64,000 nt of DNA. It comes from Actinomadura sp. K4S16. Lineage in GTDB: Bacteria; Actinomycetota; Actinomycetes; Streptosporangiales; Streptosporangiaceae. Every line of letters begins with the position of its first letter. The stretch's first letter is position 1. Made by a program: the position numbers and the translations under genes. Location: NCBI RefSeq assembly GCF_008327685.1, contig NZ_BDDE01000011.1, forward strand, positions 794,774 to 858,773, read 5' to 3'. Positions 38,287-47,900 of the stretch are shown piece by piece. The notes under the pieces were generated by a model. That model made no database searches, had not been told where the DNA came from, and was given only the letters and a program-made list of their open reading frames with translations.

Positions 38287-41200
38287 TCATCGGGGGCAGG
38301 TGGGGCGGTAGTCCAATGCGGGGAGGGCTTGGCGCCATTCCTTTTCTGTCAGGCCGCCTGTGGTGTTCTGGCAGAGGGCCGCCTTCGTCAGGGCGGGGGC
38401 CAGGTCGTGGGTCAGGACGGTGCCGGCCTCGGCGGCGCTGGTGAGGGTTCTTCCGTCTTCGGAGAACGCCAGGGCGCCGATGGCGGTCTGGTGGCCGGTC
38501 AGGGGGAGCGCGTACGGGCGGCCGGATTCGACCTCCCATAGGCGGACCTGGCCCAGCTCGTCGCCGGTGGCGAGCAGGGTGCCGTCCGGGGAGAGCGCGG
38601 CGGCCCTGACGTAGCTCTTGTGGCCGCGCAGGACCAGGCCGCGCGAGCGGAGCGTCCTGCCGTCGGTGAGGAGGACCTTCTGGTCCGTCTCGGCTCCCTC
38701 GGCGCTCACGATCGTGCGTCCGTCGCGGCTCATGGCGAGGACGGTGAGGAGGGACGTGTCGTCGGTTCGGGCGAGGACCCGGCCGGACGGGTACTCGATC
38801 AGGCCGGACTTGCCGTCCGTCATCACGGCCTTTCCGTCCGGGCGGAACACGATCCGTTTGACGAAGCTGTCGGCGGACGACGGCAGCGCGCGGATCTGCC
38901 GGAATGTCTTCAGATCCCAGAACTGGAGTTCTCTGGCGGTGCCGCGGCGGACCAGGAGCGCCAGGCCTCGGCCGTCCGGGGAGAGCGCCATGGCCTGGAT
39001 CGCGTCGGCGGGGTGCGGCAGCACCACATCGCCGAGCTTCGTGTACTTCCCGGCGTCGGTGACGGTGACCGTACGGGCGTTCTTGTAGATGGCCAGCCGT
39101 GCGCCGTCCGCGCTGATGGCCAGGTCGTTGCCGTTGCCGGAGTACTCGTAGTCGGACGCGAGGTCGAATCCGCCGTTGGCGGCCCGCTTCCGCCGCACGT
39201 CCCAGAAGGGGACCTTGGCTCCGCTGCGGTACGCCATCGTGGAGGCGTCCGCGGACATGGCCAACTGCTGGAACAGGCCGCTGCCCTGGACGACCTGGGT
39301 GCTCACGAATGTGCTGATGTCAAGGGACGACACCTGGCCGGTCGCCGGCTCGATGCAGCGGAGCGCGCGGTTCTCGACGAAGCGGACCAGGGCGCAGTCG
39401 GCGGACGGCGCGTAGCGGACGACAGGCTGCGCGGGCGCGGACTGGTTGGCGCCGCCGTACTGGAGCCGCCACAAGGTCCTCGCCTGCGCCAGGTAGCGGC
39501 CGTCCTGGCTGAAGGCCAGGCTGGAGAGCGTCTTGGCCGGCCCGAGCCTGGCGAACGGCTCGTCCGCGCCCAGCTTCCAGACCAGGATCTCGGTCTCCTT
39601 GCCCGTGGCCGGGGCGTGCGCCACGGCGAGCAGCGAGCCGTCCGGGCTCACTTTGGCCGCGCTGACGTACCGGCCCTTGAGCGCCCGGTTGAGGCGGGGC
39701 AGCGCGATCGCCGTCCTGGCCGCCAGCTGGTCGACGTGCACCGCGCCCTGGGGCGTGACGCCCGCGACGATCTGGTCGCCCGCGTCGGCCGCGAGGATCT
39801 CGGCGCCGCCCTTCGGGCGCGTCCAGCTCAGCGGGACCTGCCGGAGGGTGCGCAGGTCCCAGACGGTGCGGGCGTCGCGGTCGCCGGCGAGCAGGAGGTG
39901 CCCGGACGGGCTCAGGTCGATGCCGTCGAAGACCGTCGCGTTGGCGCCGATCCTGCCGATGGGCAGCCTGCCTCGCTCCTTGCCGGACGAGGTGTCCCAG
40001 ACGCGGGCCGTTCCGTCGTCCGCCCAGGTGACCATGGTGCGCGCGTCGTCGGTTACGACGAGGTCCACGGCGCCGGCTCCGGTCATCCCGAATTCGTGCA
40101 GCTCGGCGTGGGTGTCGATGTTCCAGAGGCTGGCCTTTCCGGCGTCCACGACGGCGAGGACGCGCCCGTTCGGAGACGGCTGGCGCCGGGTCGTCGCGCT
40201 CACGCCGGGCGGCATGAAGACGTCGCTCTCCCACTGGTACCGCAGCGCGACCAGCGCCTCCCTCGTCTCCTTCGTGTCGGAGAGGGAGCCGGCGGCGATG
40301 GCCAGCCTGCGAGCCGTCCTCGGGTCGGACTTGCGGACGGCCATCGCCACGGCCGCGAGGCGCCGCGCCTCGGCGTCGTCGCGCTGCCGCGCCACGGTGC
40401 GGCCCTGCTGGAAGACGAGCACGCCCGCGACGAGCGTCACCAGCAGCAGGACGGCGAGGACCCCGGAGACCGCCGTCCGCGCGGTGGACCGGCGGCGGAC
40501 CGCCGCGCGCCCGGCGTCCAGGAACGCCTGCTCCAGCGTGTTCGGCCGCAGCGCGCGGCCGCCGCCCACGGCCCAGGTCATCGCCCGTTCGAGCCGGGTC
40601 CCCTGGAGGAGGTCGCCGGCCTTGCGGCCGTGCTCGTCCCACAGCCGCGCGCCCTCGGCGAGCTCCTGGTGGACGTCCAGGCCCGGCCGTTCGGCGGCGG
40701 CCCAGTCGCGCAGCCGCGGCCAGGCGCGCAGCAGGGCCGGTGAGGCGAGGGTGAAGCGCTGCCCGTCCCAGGTGAGCAGCCCCGCCCCCGTGAAGGCGGA
40801 CAGGACGGCGTCGATCACGGGCTCCGGCGTGCGGCCGTCGCTGAACTCGGCGCGCGCCGCCGGGCGGACGAGGTCGTCCACGGCCGCCGCCATCCGCAGC
40901 AGGATCTGCGGGACGGCCTGCTGCGCCGCCGGGTCGAGGCTCCGCATCTCCGCCTCGGCGCGCTCGCCCAGGGCAGGGGGCGCGGCCTTGGGCATGCGGA
41001 CGGCCCGGGCCTCCCGTTCGCCCTGTTCCAGGAGGTCGGCGTCGGGTCGCCCGCCGAGCAGGCCGAGGAGCAGGCCCGGCGCGTCCGGGCGCCGGTCGGG
41101 GTCCTTGGCCAGCGCGGCCTCGACCATGGAGCGCAGCCGCTCGGGGACGGCGGAGGTGTCCGGTTCGGTGTTCAGGACCGAGTGCATGAGCTTGGGGAGG

Positions 41201-41841
41201 GTCTCGCCGCCGAAGGGCGCGCGGCCGGACGCGGCGAACAGGACCGTGGCGCCCCAGGCCCAGATGTCCACGGCGGGCCCGGGGCTCTTCCCCCGGAACA
41301 CCTCGGGCGGCATGTACCGGGGCGTGCCCTTCATCCCGGTCGCGCTCTGCTCCATGTCCTCGGTGCGGGCGATGCCGAAGTCGATGACGCGGGGGCCGTC
41401 GGGTCCCAGCAGCACGTTCGCGGGCTTCAGGTCGCGGTGGACGACACCCGCCCGGTGGACGGTGGTCAGCGCGGTCGCGATCCCGACCGCCAGCCGGTAC
41501 AGGTCGTCCGACTTGTAGGGGCCGTCCTCCTCCACCGCCTGCTGGAGGGTCGGGCCCGCGACGTACTCGCTGACGACGTACGGGGGCGCATGGTCCAGGT
41601 CGACGGCGAGGACCCGCGCCGTGCAGAACTGCGAGACGCGCCGCACCGCCTCGATCTCGCGGACGAACAGGTCGCGCTGCGCGCCGGAGTGGTCGCCGTG
41701 CAGCGTCTTGACCGCGACCCGGGCGCCGTCCGGCCCGTACCCCTCGTAGACGACGCCCTGCCCGCCGGTGCCGAGCCGCCCCGCGAGAAGGTAGTCGCCG
41801 AGCCTGGTCGGATCACCGGGTCCCAGTGGTTCGGGGGCCAC
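38287..41841 (-). CDS. Membrane-bound serine/threonine protein kinase with extracytoplasmic WD40-like repeats
   Basis: 1184 residues. The kinase domain (15-270) has RLGTGGQGVVYEG, VAVKTLHGD, HRDLKPANVLL, DFGIART, and GTPRYMPPE. A helical STAND-like or wHTH-like linker with DRLVRPAA-type and YxLASPALLRAW segments follows (~300-440). One membrane helix is TAVSGVLAVLLLVTLVAGVL at about residue 465-485. The outer part has repeated blades (e.g. VSPDGSLLAVAHA, AFSQDGRYLAQA, ALSPDGTLLATGDE). The kinase is therefore cytosolic and the propeller outside the membrane. GTG 41841 has AGGAG seven bases upstream. A 10-bp inverted repeat covers its promoter. Confidence 0.9.
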   Translation of the reverse strand: MAPEPLGPGDPTRLGDYLLAGRLGTGGQGVVYEGYGPDGARVAVKTLHGDHSGAQRDLFVREIEAVRRVSQFCTARVLAVDLDHAPPYVVSEYVAGPTLQQAVEEDGPYKSDDLYRLAVGIATALTTVHRAGVVHRDLKPANVLLGPDGPRVIDFGIARTEDMEQSATGMKGTPRYMPPEVFRGKSPGPAVDIWAWGATVLFAASGRAPFGGETLPKLMHSVLNTEPDTSAVPERLRSMVEAALAKDPDRRPDAPGLLLGLLGGRPDADLLEQGEREARAVRMPKAAPPALGERAEAEMRSLDPAAQQAVPQILLRMAAAVDDLVRPAARAEFSDGRTPEPVIDAVLSAFTGAGLLTWDGQRFTLASPALLRAWPRLRDWAAAERPGLDVHQELAEGARLWDEHGRKAGDLLQGTRLERAMTWAVGGGRALRPNTLEQAFLDAGRAAVRRRSTARTAVSGVLAVLLLVTLVAGVLVFQQGRTVARQRDDAEARRLAAVAMAVRKSDPRTARRLAIAAGSLSDTKETREALVALRYQWESDVFMPPGVSATTRRQPSPNGRVLAVVDAGKASLWNIDTHAELHEFGMTGAGAVDLVVTDDARTMVTWADDGTARVWDTSSGKERGRLPIGRIGANATVFDGIDLSPSGHLLLAGDRDARTVWDLRTLRQVPLSWTRPKGGAEILAADAGDQIVAGVTPQGAVHVDQLAARTAIALPRLNRALKGRYVSAAKVSPDGSLLAVAHAPATGKETEILVWKLGADEPFARLGPAKTLSSLAFSQDGRYLAQARTLWRLQYGGANQSAPAQPVVRYAPSADCALVRFVENRALRCIEPATGQVSSLDISTFVSTQVVQGSGLFQQLAMSADASTMAYRSGAKVPFWDVRRKRAANGGFDLASDYEYSGNGNDLAISADGARLAIYKNARTVTVTDAGKYTKLGDVVLPHPADAIQAMALSPDGRGLALLVRRGTARELQFWDLKTFRQIRALPSSADSFVKRIVFRPDGKAVMTDGKSGLIEYPSGRVLARTDDTSLLTVLAMSRDGRTIVSAEGAETDQKVLLTDGRTLRSRGLVLRGHKSYVRAAALSPDGTLLATGDELGQVRLWEVESGRPYALPLTGHQTAIGALAFSEDGRTLTSAAEAGTVLTHDLAPALTKAALCQNTTGGLTEKEWRQALPALDYRPTCPR

Positions 41842-41852
41842 AGACGTCTCCT

Positions 41853-41884
41853 CATCCTAATAAACATGATCGTCTATTAGGATG
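41853..41884. promoter_or_regulatory. AT-rich inverted repeat in the kinase promoter
   Basis: CATCCTAATA (41853-41862) and its exact complement TATTAGGATG (41875-41884) are separated by 12 bases. The repeat lies 12 bp upstream of the kinase start, in a locally AT-rich stretch. An operator, or a promoter with a -10 element in the arm, is the likely meaning. Confidence 0.5.
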
Positions 41885-41946
41885 CCGCGCCGGTCGGCCG
41901 CGTTCGCGGGAAACGGTGAACAGCCGTCGACGAAACGGCGACGGTC

Positions 41947-43521
41947 TCACCGGAGGCGGGCGGCGAGCGCCTTCTTGCTGATCTTGCCGACCGGCGTCCG
42001 GGGGAACGCGGCGACGGTCTCCAGGCGGTCGGGGAACTTGTAGGCGGCGACGCCGCGGGCGCGCAGGAACTCCTTGGCCTCGCGCAGCCCGGGGGCCTTC
42101 TCCCCCTCCCTGACGATGAGGAAGGCGCAGGTGCGCTCGCCCATGACCGGATCGGGAAGGCCGACCACGGCGGCGTCGTGGACCGCCGGGTGGACCAGGA
42201 GGTGGTTCTCCAGCTCCGCGGCGGAGATCTTGTCGCCGCCCCGGTTGATCTGGTCCTTCTCGCGGCCCTCGACGATGAGGTGGCCGGACGGCAGCCGCCT
42301 GACGAGGTCGCCCGTGCGGTAGAAACCGTCCCGGGTGAAGGAGCGGGCGTTGTGTTCGGGGGCGCGGTAGTAGCCGCGCAGCGTGTAGGGGCCTCGGGTC
42401 AGGAGTTCGCCCACTTCCCCGGGGGCGACCTGCTTGCCGTCCTCGTCGACGATGCGGATCTCGTCGGCCGGGGAGAGGGGGCGGCCCTGGGTTCGTTCGA
42501 TCAGGTCGCGGGGGTCGTCCAGGCGGGTGTAGTTCAGGAGGCCCTCGGCCATGCCGAAGACCTGCTGGACCTGGCAGCCGAGCGCGTCCGGCACCTCCGC
42601 CGCGCGTTCGGCGGCGAACTTGGCGCCGCCCACCTGGAGGAGTTCGAGGGACGACAGGTCCTCGTCCGACCAGGTCACCGCGTCCAGCCAGAGGAGGGCG
42701 ATAGGAGGGACGACCGCGCAGACCGTGGCGCGCTCGCGTTCGATGAGCGGGAACGCCTCGTCCGGGGCGCCGGAGGGCGAGAGGACGACCGTGCCGCCCG
42801 TGGCGAAGACGCCGAGGATGCCGGGGCAGGCCAGGGCGAAGTTGTGCGCGGCCGGGAGGACGACCAGGTAGACGGTGTCGCGGCCGAAGCCGCAGAGCTC
42901 CGCGCTGGCCTCCAGGTTGTAGACGTAGTCGCGGTGCGTCCGGGGGATCAGCTTGGGGAGGCCGGTGGTGCCGCCTGAGAGGAGGAGGACGCCCACGTCG
43001 GACGGCGCGGGAGAAGGCACCGACACCGGTTCGGCGTCGACGGAGGCGAGCGGCACGAACTCCTCGGCCTCGCCTTCGACGATCACGTGTTCCACGGGGA
43101 GCGTGCGGGCCAGGTCGCGGTAGTCGAAGTCGCCGTCGCGGTCGGCGCAGATGTAGGCGCGGGCCTCGGACAGCTCGCACAGGTAGCGGATCTCGCTCTC
43201 GCGGTGCGCGGGGAGCGCCAGGACGGGGGCGGCGCCGATCCGGACGAGGGCGAGGAACGCGACGACGAAGCCCGTGGTGTTCGGAAGCTGGACGACGACG
43301 CGATCTCCTCGGCGCAGGCCGAGGGCGAGGAGGCCGGCGGCGGTGCGGGCGGCGCGGGCGTCCAGGTCGGCGTAGGTGAGGCGGTCGCCGCCCGCCACCA
43401 GTGCGGGCGCCGCCGGGTCGCCGCGCAGGACGTCGCCGAGAAGGCGGTCGGTCCAGTGGCCCTCGGACGTGTAGCGGGCTTCGAGGTCGGCCGGCCAGGG
43501 GGTGAAGCCGTCCACGCTCAC
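41947..43521 (-). CDS. Salicylate-AMP ligase (aryl acid adenylation enzyme)
   Basis: 524 residues; stand-alone adenylation domain that activates the aryl acid and loads it on the ArCP of the 45-48 kb NRPS. ANL motifs: [47 protein letters not shown], and C-terminal PRTPVGKISKKAL. The pocket reads AHNFALACPG (Cys where dihydroxybenzoate enzymes have Ser) and EGLLNY (Leu where they have Val). Both are the YbtE/MbtA/PchD salicylate pattern. GTG 43521 overlaps the TGA of the upstream PanD-like ORF (GTGA), so translation is coupled. It is controlled by the iron box at 43681-43699. Confidence 0.94.
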   Translation of the reverse strand: MSVDGFTPWPADLEARYTSEGHWTDRLLGDVLRGDPAAPALVAGGDRLTYADLDARAARTAAGLLALGLRRGDRVVVQLPNTTGFVVAFLALVRIGAAPVLALPAHRESEIRYLCELSEARAYICADRDGDFDYRDLARTLPVEHVIVEGEAEEFVPLASVDAEPVSVPSPAPSDVGVLLLSGGTTGLPKLIPRTHRDYVYNLEASAELCGFGRDTVYLVVLPAAHNFALACPGILGVFATGGTVVLSPSGAPDEAFPLIERERATVCAVVPPIALLWLDAVTWSDEDLSSLELLQVGGAKFAAERAAEVPDALGCQVQQVFGMAEGLLNYTRLDDPRDLIERTQGRPLSPADEIRIVDEDGKQVAPGEVGELLTRGPYTLRGYYRAPEHNARSFTRDGFYRTGDLVRRLPSGHLIVEGREKDQINRGGDKISAAELENHLLVHPAVHDAAVVGLPDPVMGERTCAFLIVREGEKAPGLREAKEFLRARGVAAYKFPDRLETVAAFPRTPVGKISKKALAARLR

Positions 43522-43658
43522 CGACCCGCGAGCTGGGCGGGCGCGCCGGGGGCGGGCTCGGACGGGTCGGCGTCGATCGTCGGCGAGCCCACGTGGCGCG
43601 GGCCCGCCTGGGTGACGGTCGCCCGGTGGATCTTCCCGTTCATCAGCGTCCGCTGCAC
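43518..43658 (-). CDS. Truncated aspartate 1-decarboxylase (PanD)-like 46-residue ORF
   Basis: From GTG 43658 the product begins MQRTLMNGKIHRATVTQAG and continues PRHVGSPTIDAD, aligning residue for residue with the first 31 positions of actinobacterial PanD. It includes the catalytic Lys9 and the Gly24-Ser25 self-cleavage site. It then switches to a Pro/Ala-rich tail and stops at residue 46, whereas PanD is about 125-140 residues long; the pocket residues near 54-58 are absent. AGAGGAG precedes the start. The stop overlaps the ligase start. It cannot be an active decarboxylase as written. It may be a recombination remnant kept as a coupling leader, and it fits a beta-alanine-containing product. 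Confidence 0.72.
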   Translation of the reverse strand: MQRTLMNGKIHRATVTQAGPRHVGSPTIDADPSEPAPGAPAQLAGR

Positions 43659-43680
43659 GGCTCCTCTTTCCACGATCAAG

Positions 43681-43699
43681 TAAGGCTAGGCTAACCTTA
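43681..43699. promoter_or_regulatory. Iron box in the divergent exporter/ligase promoter
   Basis: TAAGGCTAGGCTAACCTTA, 16/19 to the iron-box consensus. It lies 22 bp from the PanD-like ORF and 31 bp from the exporter gene, so one box may control both directions. Confidence 0.85.
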
Positions 43700-43730
43700 G
43701 CTACTCGATCGGCAGAGGAGAACCCCGAGG

Positions 43731-44975
43731 ATGCTCCGGCGACTGGTCATCGACGTCGGGCCGCTGCGCGACAGCAGGCCGTTCCGCAACGTGTTCGTCG
43801 CCCGCACCGTCTCGGTCTTCGGCATCGGCATGCTGGCGGTCGCCCTTCCGGTGCAGGTCTACGACCTCACCGGGTCCACCGTGCACGTGGGCGGGGTCTC
43901 CGCCGCCGAGGGGTTCGCGCTGCTCGCCGGGTTCCTCTGGGGCGGGGTGCTGGCCGACCGGCACGACCGGCGCCGGCTGATGCTGCGGGCGCGCGCGGCG
44001 GCCGGGATCGGGTTCGTGCTGCTGGCGCTCAACGCCTTCCTGCCCTCCCCCTCGCTGGCGGCCTTGTACGCGCTGGCGGCGTGGGACGGGCTGATGACCG
44101 GCGTCAGCATCACCGCGCTGCTGGCCGCGACGCCGGCGCTGGTCGCGCCGGACAAGCTCGTCGCGGCGGGGGCGCTCAACGCGCTGACCGTCCGGCTCGG
44201 GTCGATGGCCTCCCCCGCGCTCGGCGGGCTCGTGGTGTCGGCGTTCGGCGTGGGCTGGAACTACGCGGCGGCGGCCGCCGGGACGCTCGGCACCCTCGGG
44301 CTGCTGACCGGCCTGCCGCGCCTCAAGCCCGAGGCGGCGAGCACGGAAGCCGACCCGCTGAAGGCCGTCTGGAACGGGTTTCGCTTCGTCGCCTCGCATC
44401 GGGTCGTCGGCTCGCTGATGCTCCTCGGGCTGCTGTTCATGGTCGCGGGCGGTGTCCCCGTCCTGATGCCGGCGTTCGCGAGCCGGAGCCTGGACGGCGG
44501 CGCCACCACGGTCGGGCTCCTGTTCGCGGCGCCGGCCTGCGGCGCCGTGCTGGCCTCTCTGACGAGCGGCTGGGCCGGGCGGGCCCGGACGCCGGGCCTG
44601 GCACTGCTCGCCGCCTCCCTCTCCGGTTTCGTCGCGCTCGCGTGCCTCGGCCTGGCCCGCCACCCGGCGCTCGCCGTGGCGATCCTGTTCGTGTACGGGT
44701 TCGTCCAGTCGGTCGAGGAGATCCTCCGGTACGGGCTGATCCAGTCCCATACGCCCGACTCGCATCTCGGGCGGGTGAACGCGCTGTGGTCGGCGCAGGA
44801 GACGGGCGGCGGCGCGGTCGGGTCGCTCGGCGCGGGAGCGCTCGGCCGGTACCTCGCCCCGGGCGCCGCCATCGTCCTCTACGGGACGGTCAGCGCCGTC
44901 CTCGCGCTGGCGCTGGCCCTGACGCTCACCGGGCTCCGGACCGCGACGCTGCGGCCGGAGCCCGAGCCCGGCTGA
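43731..44975 (+). CDS. EntS-like MFS siderophore exporter
   Basis: 414 residues with about 11-12 membrane helices. It resembles the enterobactin exporter EntS family: VARTVSVFGIGMLAVALPVQV, the loop motif GVLADRHDRRRLMLRAR, LVAAGALNALTVRLGSMASP, and LGRVNALWSAQETGGGAVGS. AGAGGAG lies about 12 bases upstream of ATG 43731. It is divergent from the salicylate ligase gene across an iron box and convergent with the ArCP-Cy NRPS gene. The probable role is secretion of the finished siderophore. Confidence 0.88.
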   Translation: MLRRLVIDVGPLRDSRPFRNVFVARTVSVFGIGMLAVALPVQVYDLTGSTVHVGGVSAAEGFALLAGFLWGGVLADRHDRRRLMLRARAAAGIGFVLLALNAFLPSPSLAALYALAAWDGLMTGVSITALLAATPALVAPDKLVAAGALNALTVRLGSMASPALGGLVVSAFGVGWNYAAAAAGTLGTLGLLTGLPRLKPEAASTEADPLKAVWNGFRFVASHRVVGSLMLLGLLFMVAGGVPVLMPAFASRSLDGGATTVGLLFAAPACGAVLASLTSGWAGRARTPGLALLAASLSGFVALACLGLARHPALAVAILFVYGFVQSVEEILRYGLIQSHTPDSHLGRVNALWSAQETGGGAVGSLGAGALGRYLAPGAAIVLYGTVSAVLALALALTLTGLRTATLRPEPEPG

Positions 44976-44989
44976 CCCTGACCGGGCTC
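44964..44989. terminator. Bidirectional terminator between exporter and NRPS genes
   Basis: GAGCCCGG/CCGGGCTC 8-bp arms with a 10-base loop cover the ends of both convergent genes. Confidence 0.55.
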
Positions 44990-47900
44990 ACCCGAGGCGA
45001 GCGGTGAGCTCCTCCTCGGTCATGGCCTCGACCTCCAGCCAGATGGCGGCGACCGCCTCCAGGCGTCCCGGCGTCTCCTCCAGTTCGGTGAACCGGCGGC
45101 AGATCCGCGCGACCGTCCGCTCGGCGAACAGGACGCGGACCGGCAGCGCCGTCGTGTCGAGCGCCTCGCGCAGCCGCGCGAGCACGGTGGTGGCGAGGAC
45201 GGAGTCGCCGCCGAGTGCGAAGAAGTCGGCGTCCGCGCCGACGCGTTCCCTCCCCAGCACCTCGGCGACGATCCGGGCCAGCACCTTCTCCAGGGCCGTC
45301 TCCGGCTCGGCGTGGTCCGCGGCCGCCTCGCCGGCCTCGGCGGAGGCGAGGGCCGTGAGGGCCTCGCGGTCGACCTTGCCATTGGCGGTGAGCGGCAGGT
45401 CGTCCACGCGCACGAGCAGTTCCGGGACCATGTGCGGGGGCAGCAGGTCGCGGACGCGGGCGAGGACCGCGTCCCGGTCGGTCCCGGCGGGCGCCGCCAC
45501 GGCGGCGGCGAGTCGGCCGCCGGCGAGGAGCGCGGCGGCGCGCTCCACGGCGGGATGGTCGCGCAGCGCGGCCTCGACCTCGCCGAGCTCAATCCGGAAG
45601 CCGCGCACCTTGACCTGGTGGTCGCGGCGGCCGAGGAACTCGATGGTCCCGTCCGGGCGGTAGCGGGCCAGGTCGCCGGTCCGGTACCAGCGCACCCCCT
45701 CGTGGACGACGAACCGGTCGGCCGTCCGGTCGGGGTCGCCGGCATAGCCGTCCGCGACGCCGGCGCCGCCGATCCACAGCTCACCGGCGACCCGGTCGGG
45801 GCGGTCGCGGCCCAGCACGTCCACCACCCGGCACGCGACCCCGCGCAGCGGCACCCCGTACGGGACGGCGTGCCAGTCGGCCGGGACCTCGCCCGGGACC
45901 TCCTGCACCGTCGAGTGGATCGCCGTCTCGGTCGTCCCGCCGAGCGCCGCGAAGCGGCAGCCCGGCGCGCGTTCCCGCAGGAGCCCGGGCAGGTGCGTCC
46001 CCACCCAGTCCCCGCCGAGCAGGACGAGCCGCAGGCTCTCCGCCGGGCCGGCGGAGAGCAGCATCTCCAGGACGGACGGGACGCAGTTCAGGACGGTCAC
46101 CGACCAGCGCCGCAGCAGCTCGCCCCACCGGGCGGCGTCGCGCCGCTCGTCCTCGTCCGGGAGGACGACCGCGCCGCCCGCGTGCCAGGCGGCGAACAGG
46201 TCGAACACCGACAGGTCGAAGTCGAGCGCCGACACCGCGAACGTGGCGTCGTCCTCCCCGATCGCGAACCGCTCGACCAGGTCGCCGATGGTGTTCATCG
46301 CCGCGCCGTGGGAGACCTCCACGCCCTTGGGCTCCCCCGTCGACCCGGAGGTGAACAGCACGTAGGCGACCTGGTCGGGGCGCGCGGCGACCGGTGCCGC
46401 CGGCGGCTCGCGGCCCGCGACGCGGCCCGGAGTGAGCGAGGCGGCGACGCGGGCGCCCGCGCGGATCCGGGCGCGCCGCGCGTCCGGCTGCTCGGGACCG
46501 ATCGGGACGTAGGCGGCGCCGGCCGCGAGCACCCCGAGCGCGGCGGCCGCCTGGTCCGGTCCTTTCGGGAGCTCGATCGAGACCCGGTCGCCGGGGCGGA
46601 CGCCTTCGGCCGCCAGCGCCGAGGCGATCCGCAGGGCGCGGTCGGCGAGCTCGCCGTAGGTCATCGTCCCGTCGTCGCCCCAGTGCAGGGCGGGCGCGCC
46701 CCGCCGGCGGGCGGCGTGCGCGAAGAACCCCTCGGTCAGCGTGCGTTGCGGGGGGGCGGGCGTGGCGTTCAGCCTGTGCCTGACGCGGAGCTGGGCGGGC
46801 GGGGCGGCGATGCCGAGGGGCGCGTCCCAGTCGGCGCCGGGGGCGGCGAGGCGGGTGATCGCGGCGGTGTAGGCGCCGAACATCGCCTCGGCGACGCCGT
46901 CCGGGAACGCGGGCAGGCGCACGTCCCAGTTCAGCAGCAGGCCGCCGGACACCTCGGTCACCTGCGCGTCCAGCAGCACCTGCGGGCCCTGCGAGATGAT
47001 CCACGCGGGTTCGCCGAACAGCTCGCGGACGCGGTCGCCGAACAGCTCCCCGAGATTCAGGGCGCTGGTGTAAACGATCGGGGCCAGCACCTGCTCGCCG
47101 CGGAGCCGCGACAGGTCGCGCAGCACCTCCAGACCCGAGTAGTCGCCATGCGCGCCCGCCGTGTGCAGGTTCGCCTGCAGTGCGCGGGCGCGGGCGACGA
47201 ACGGGAGGTCCTCGGTGAGGTCGGCCTCCAGCAGGACGGACCCGGTGAAGTCGCCGACGACCTTGTCGACGTCGGGGTGGACGGGCTCGCGGTGGAACAG
47301 CGGCAGGTTCAGCAGGAACCGCGGCGCCGCCGACCAGGCCCCGATCACCTCGGCGAACACGGCGGCCAGCGCCATGGCGGGCGTGACCCCCTCGGCGTGC
47401 GCGCGGGCGATGAAGCGGTCCTTGTCCGCCGGCGGCAGCCAGTGGTGCCGGCGCTCGACGCGGTCCCCCGGCTCCGGGACGACCGGCAGCTCCGGCGGCC
47501 CGGGCAGGCCGGCGAGCCGGTCGGCCCACCAGCGGCGGTCCGCGGCGCGGGCCTCGGCGCGGGGGTCGTCGGCGAGGTAGCGCGCGTAGCCGTAGCGGAT
47601 CGGCGCGAGCGCCTCGCCCTCGTACAGCGCCGCGAGGTCGGCGAGCATGACGCGGTAGCTCATCGCGTCGGCGGCGACCATGTCGACGTCCAGGTGGAGG
47701 CGCGCGGCGCCGCCGGGGAGGAGGCTCAGCCGGGCGTCGAAGACGCGGCCGTCCTCGATGGGGAGCCGCTGCCGCGACATCTCGTCCCGGACGCGCTCCA
47801 GCTCGGCGCCGGGGTCGTCCGACGAGCGCAGGTCGTGGACGGTGACGAGCGGCCCGGGACGCTCGGGGAGGATCCGCTGCGTGCCGTCGTCGCGGACGGC

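Noticed and set aside
43701..44765. A minus-strand open frame opposite the exporter gene, adjacent to the iron box.
   Set aside because: The plus-strand frame encodes a clear EntS-like transporter with a good RBS. The minus frame is Gln/Arg/Gly-rich without similarity.
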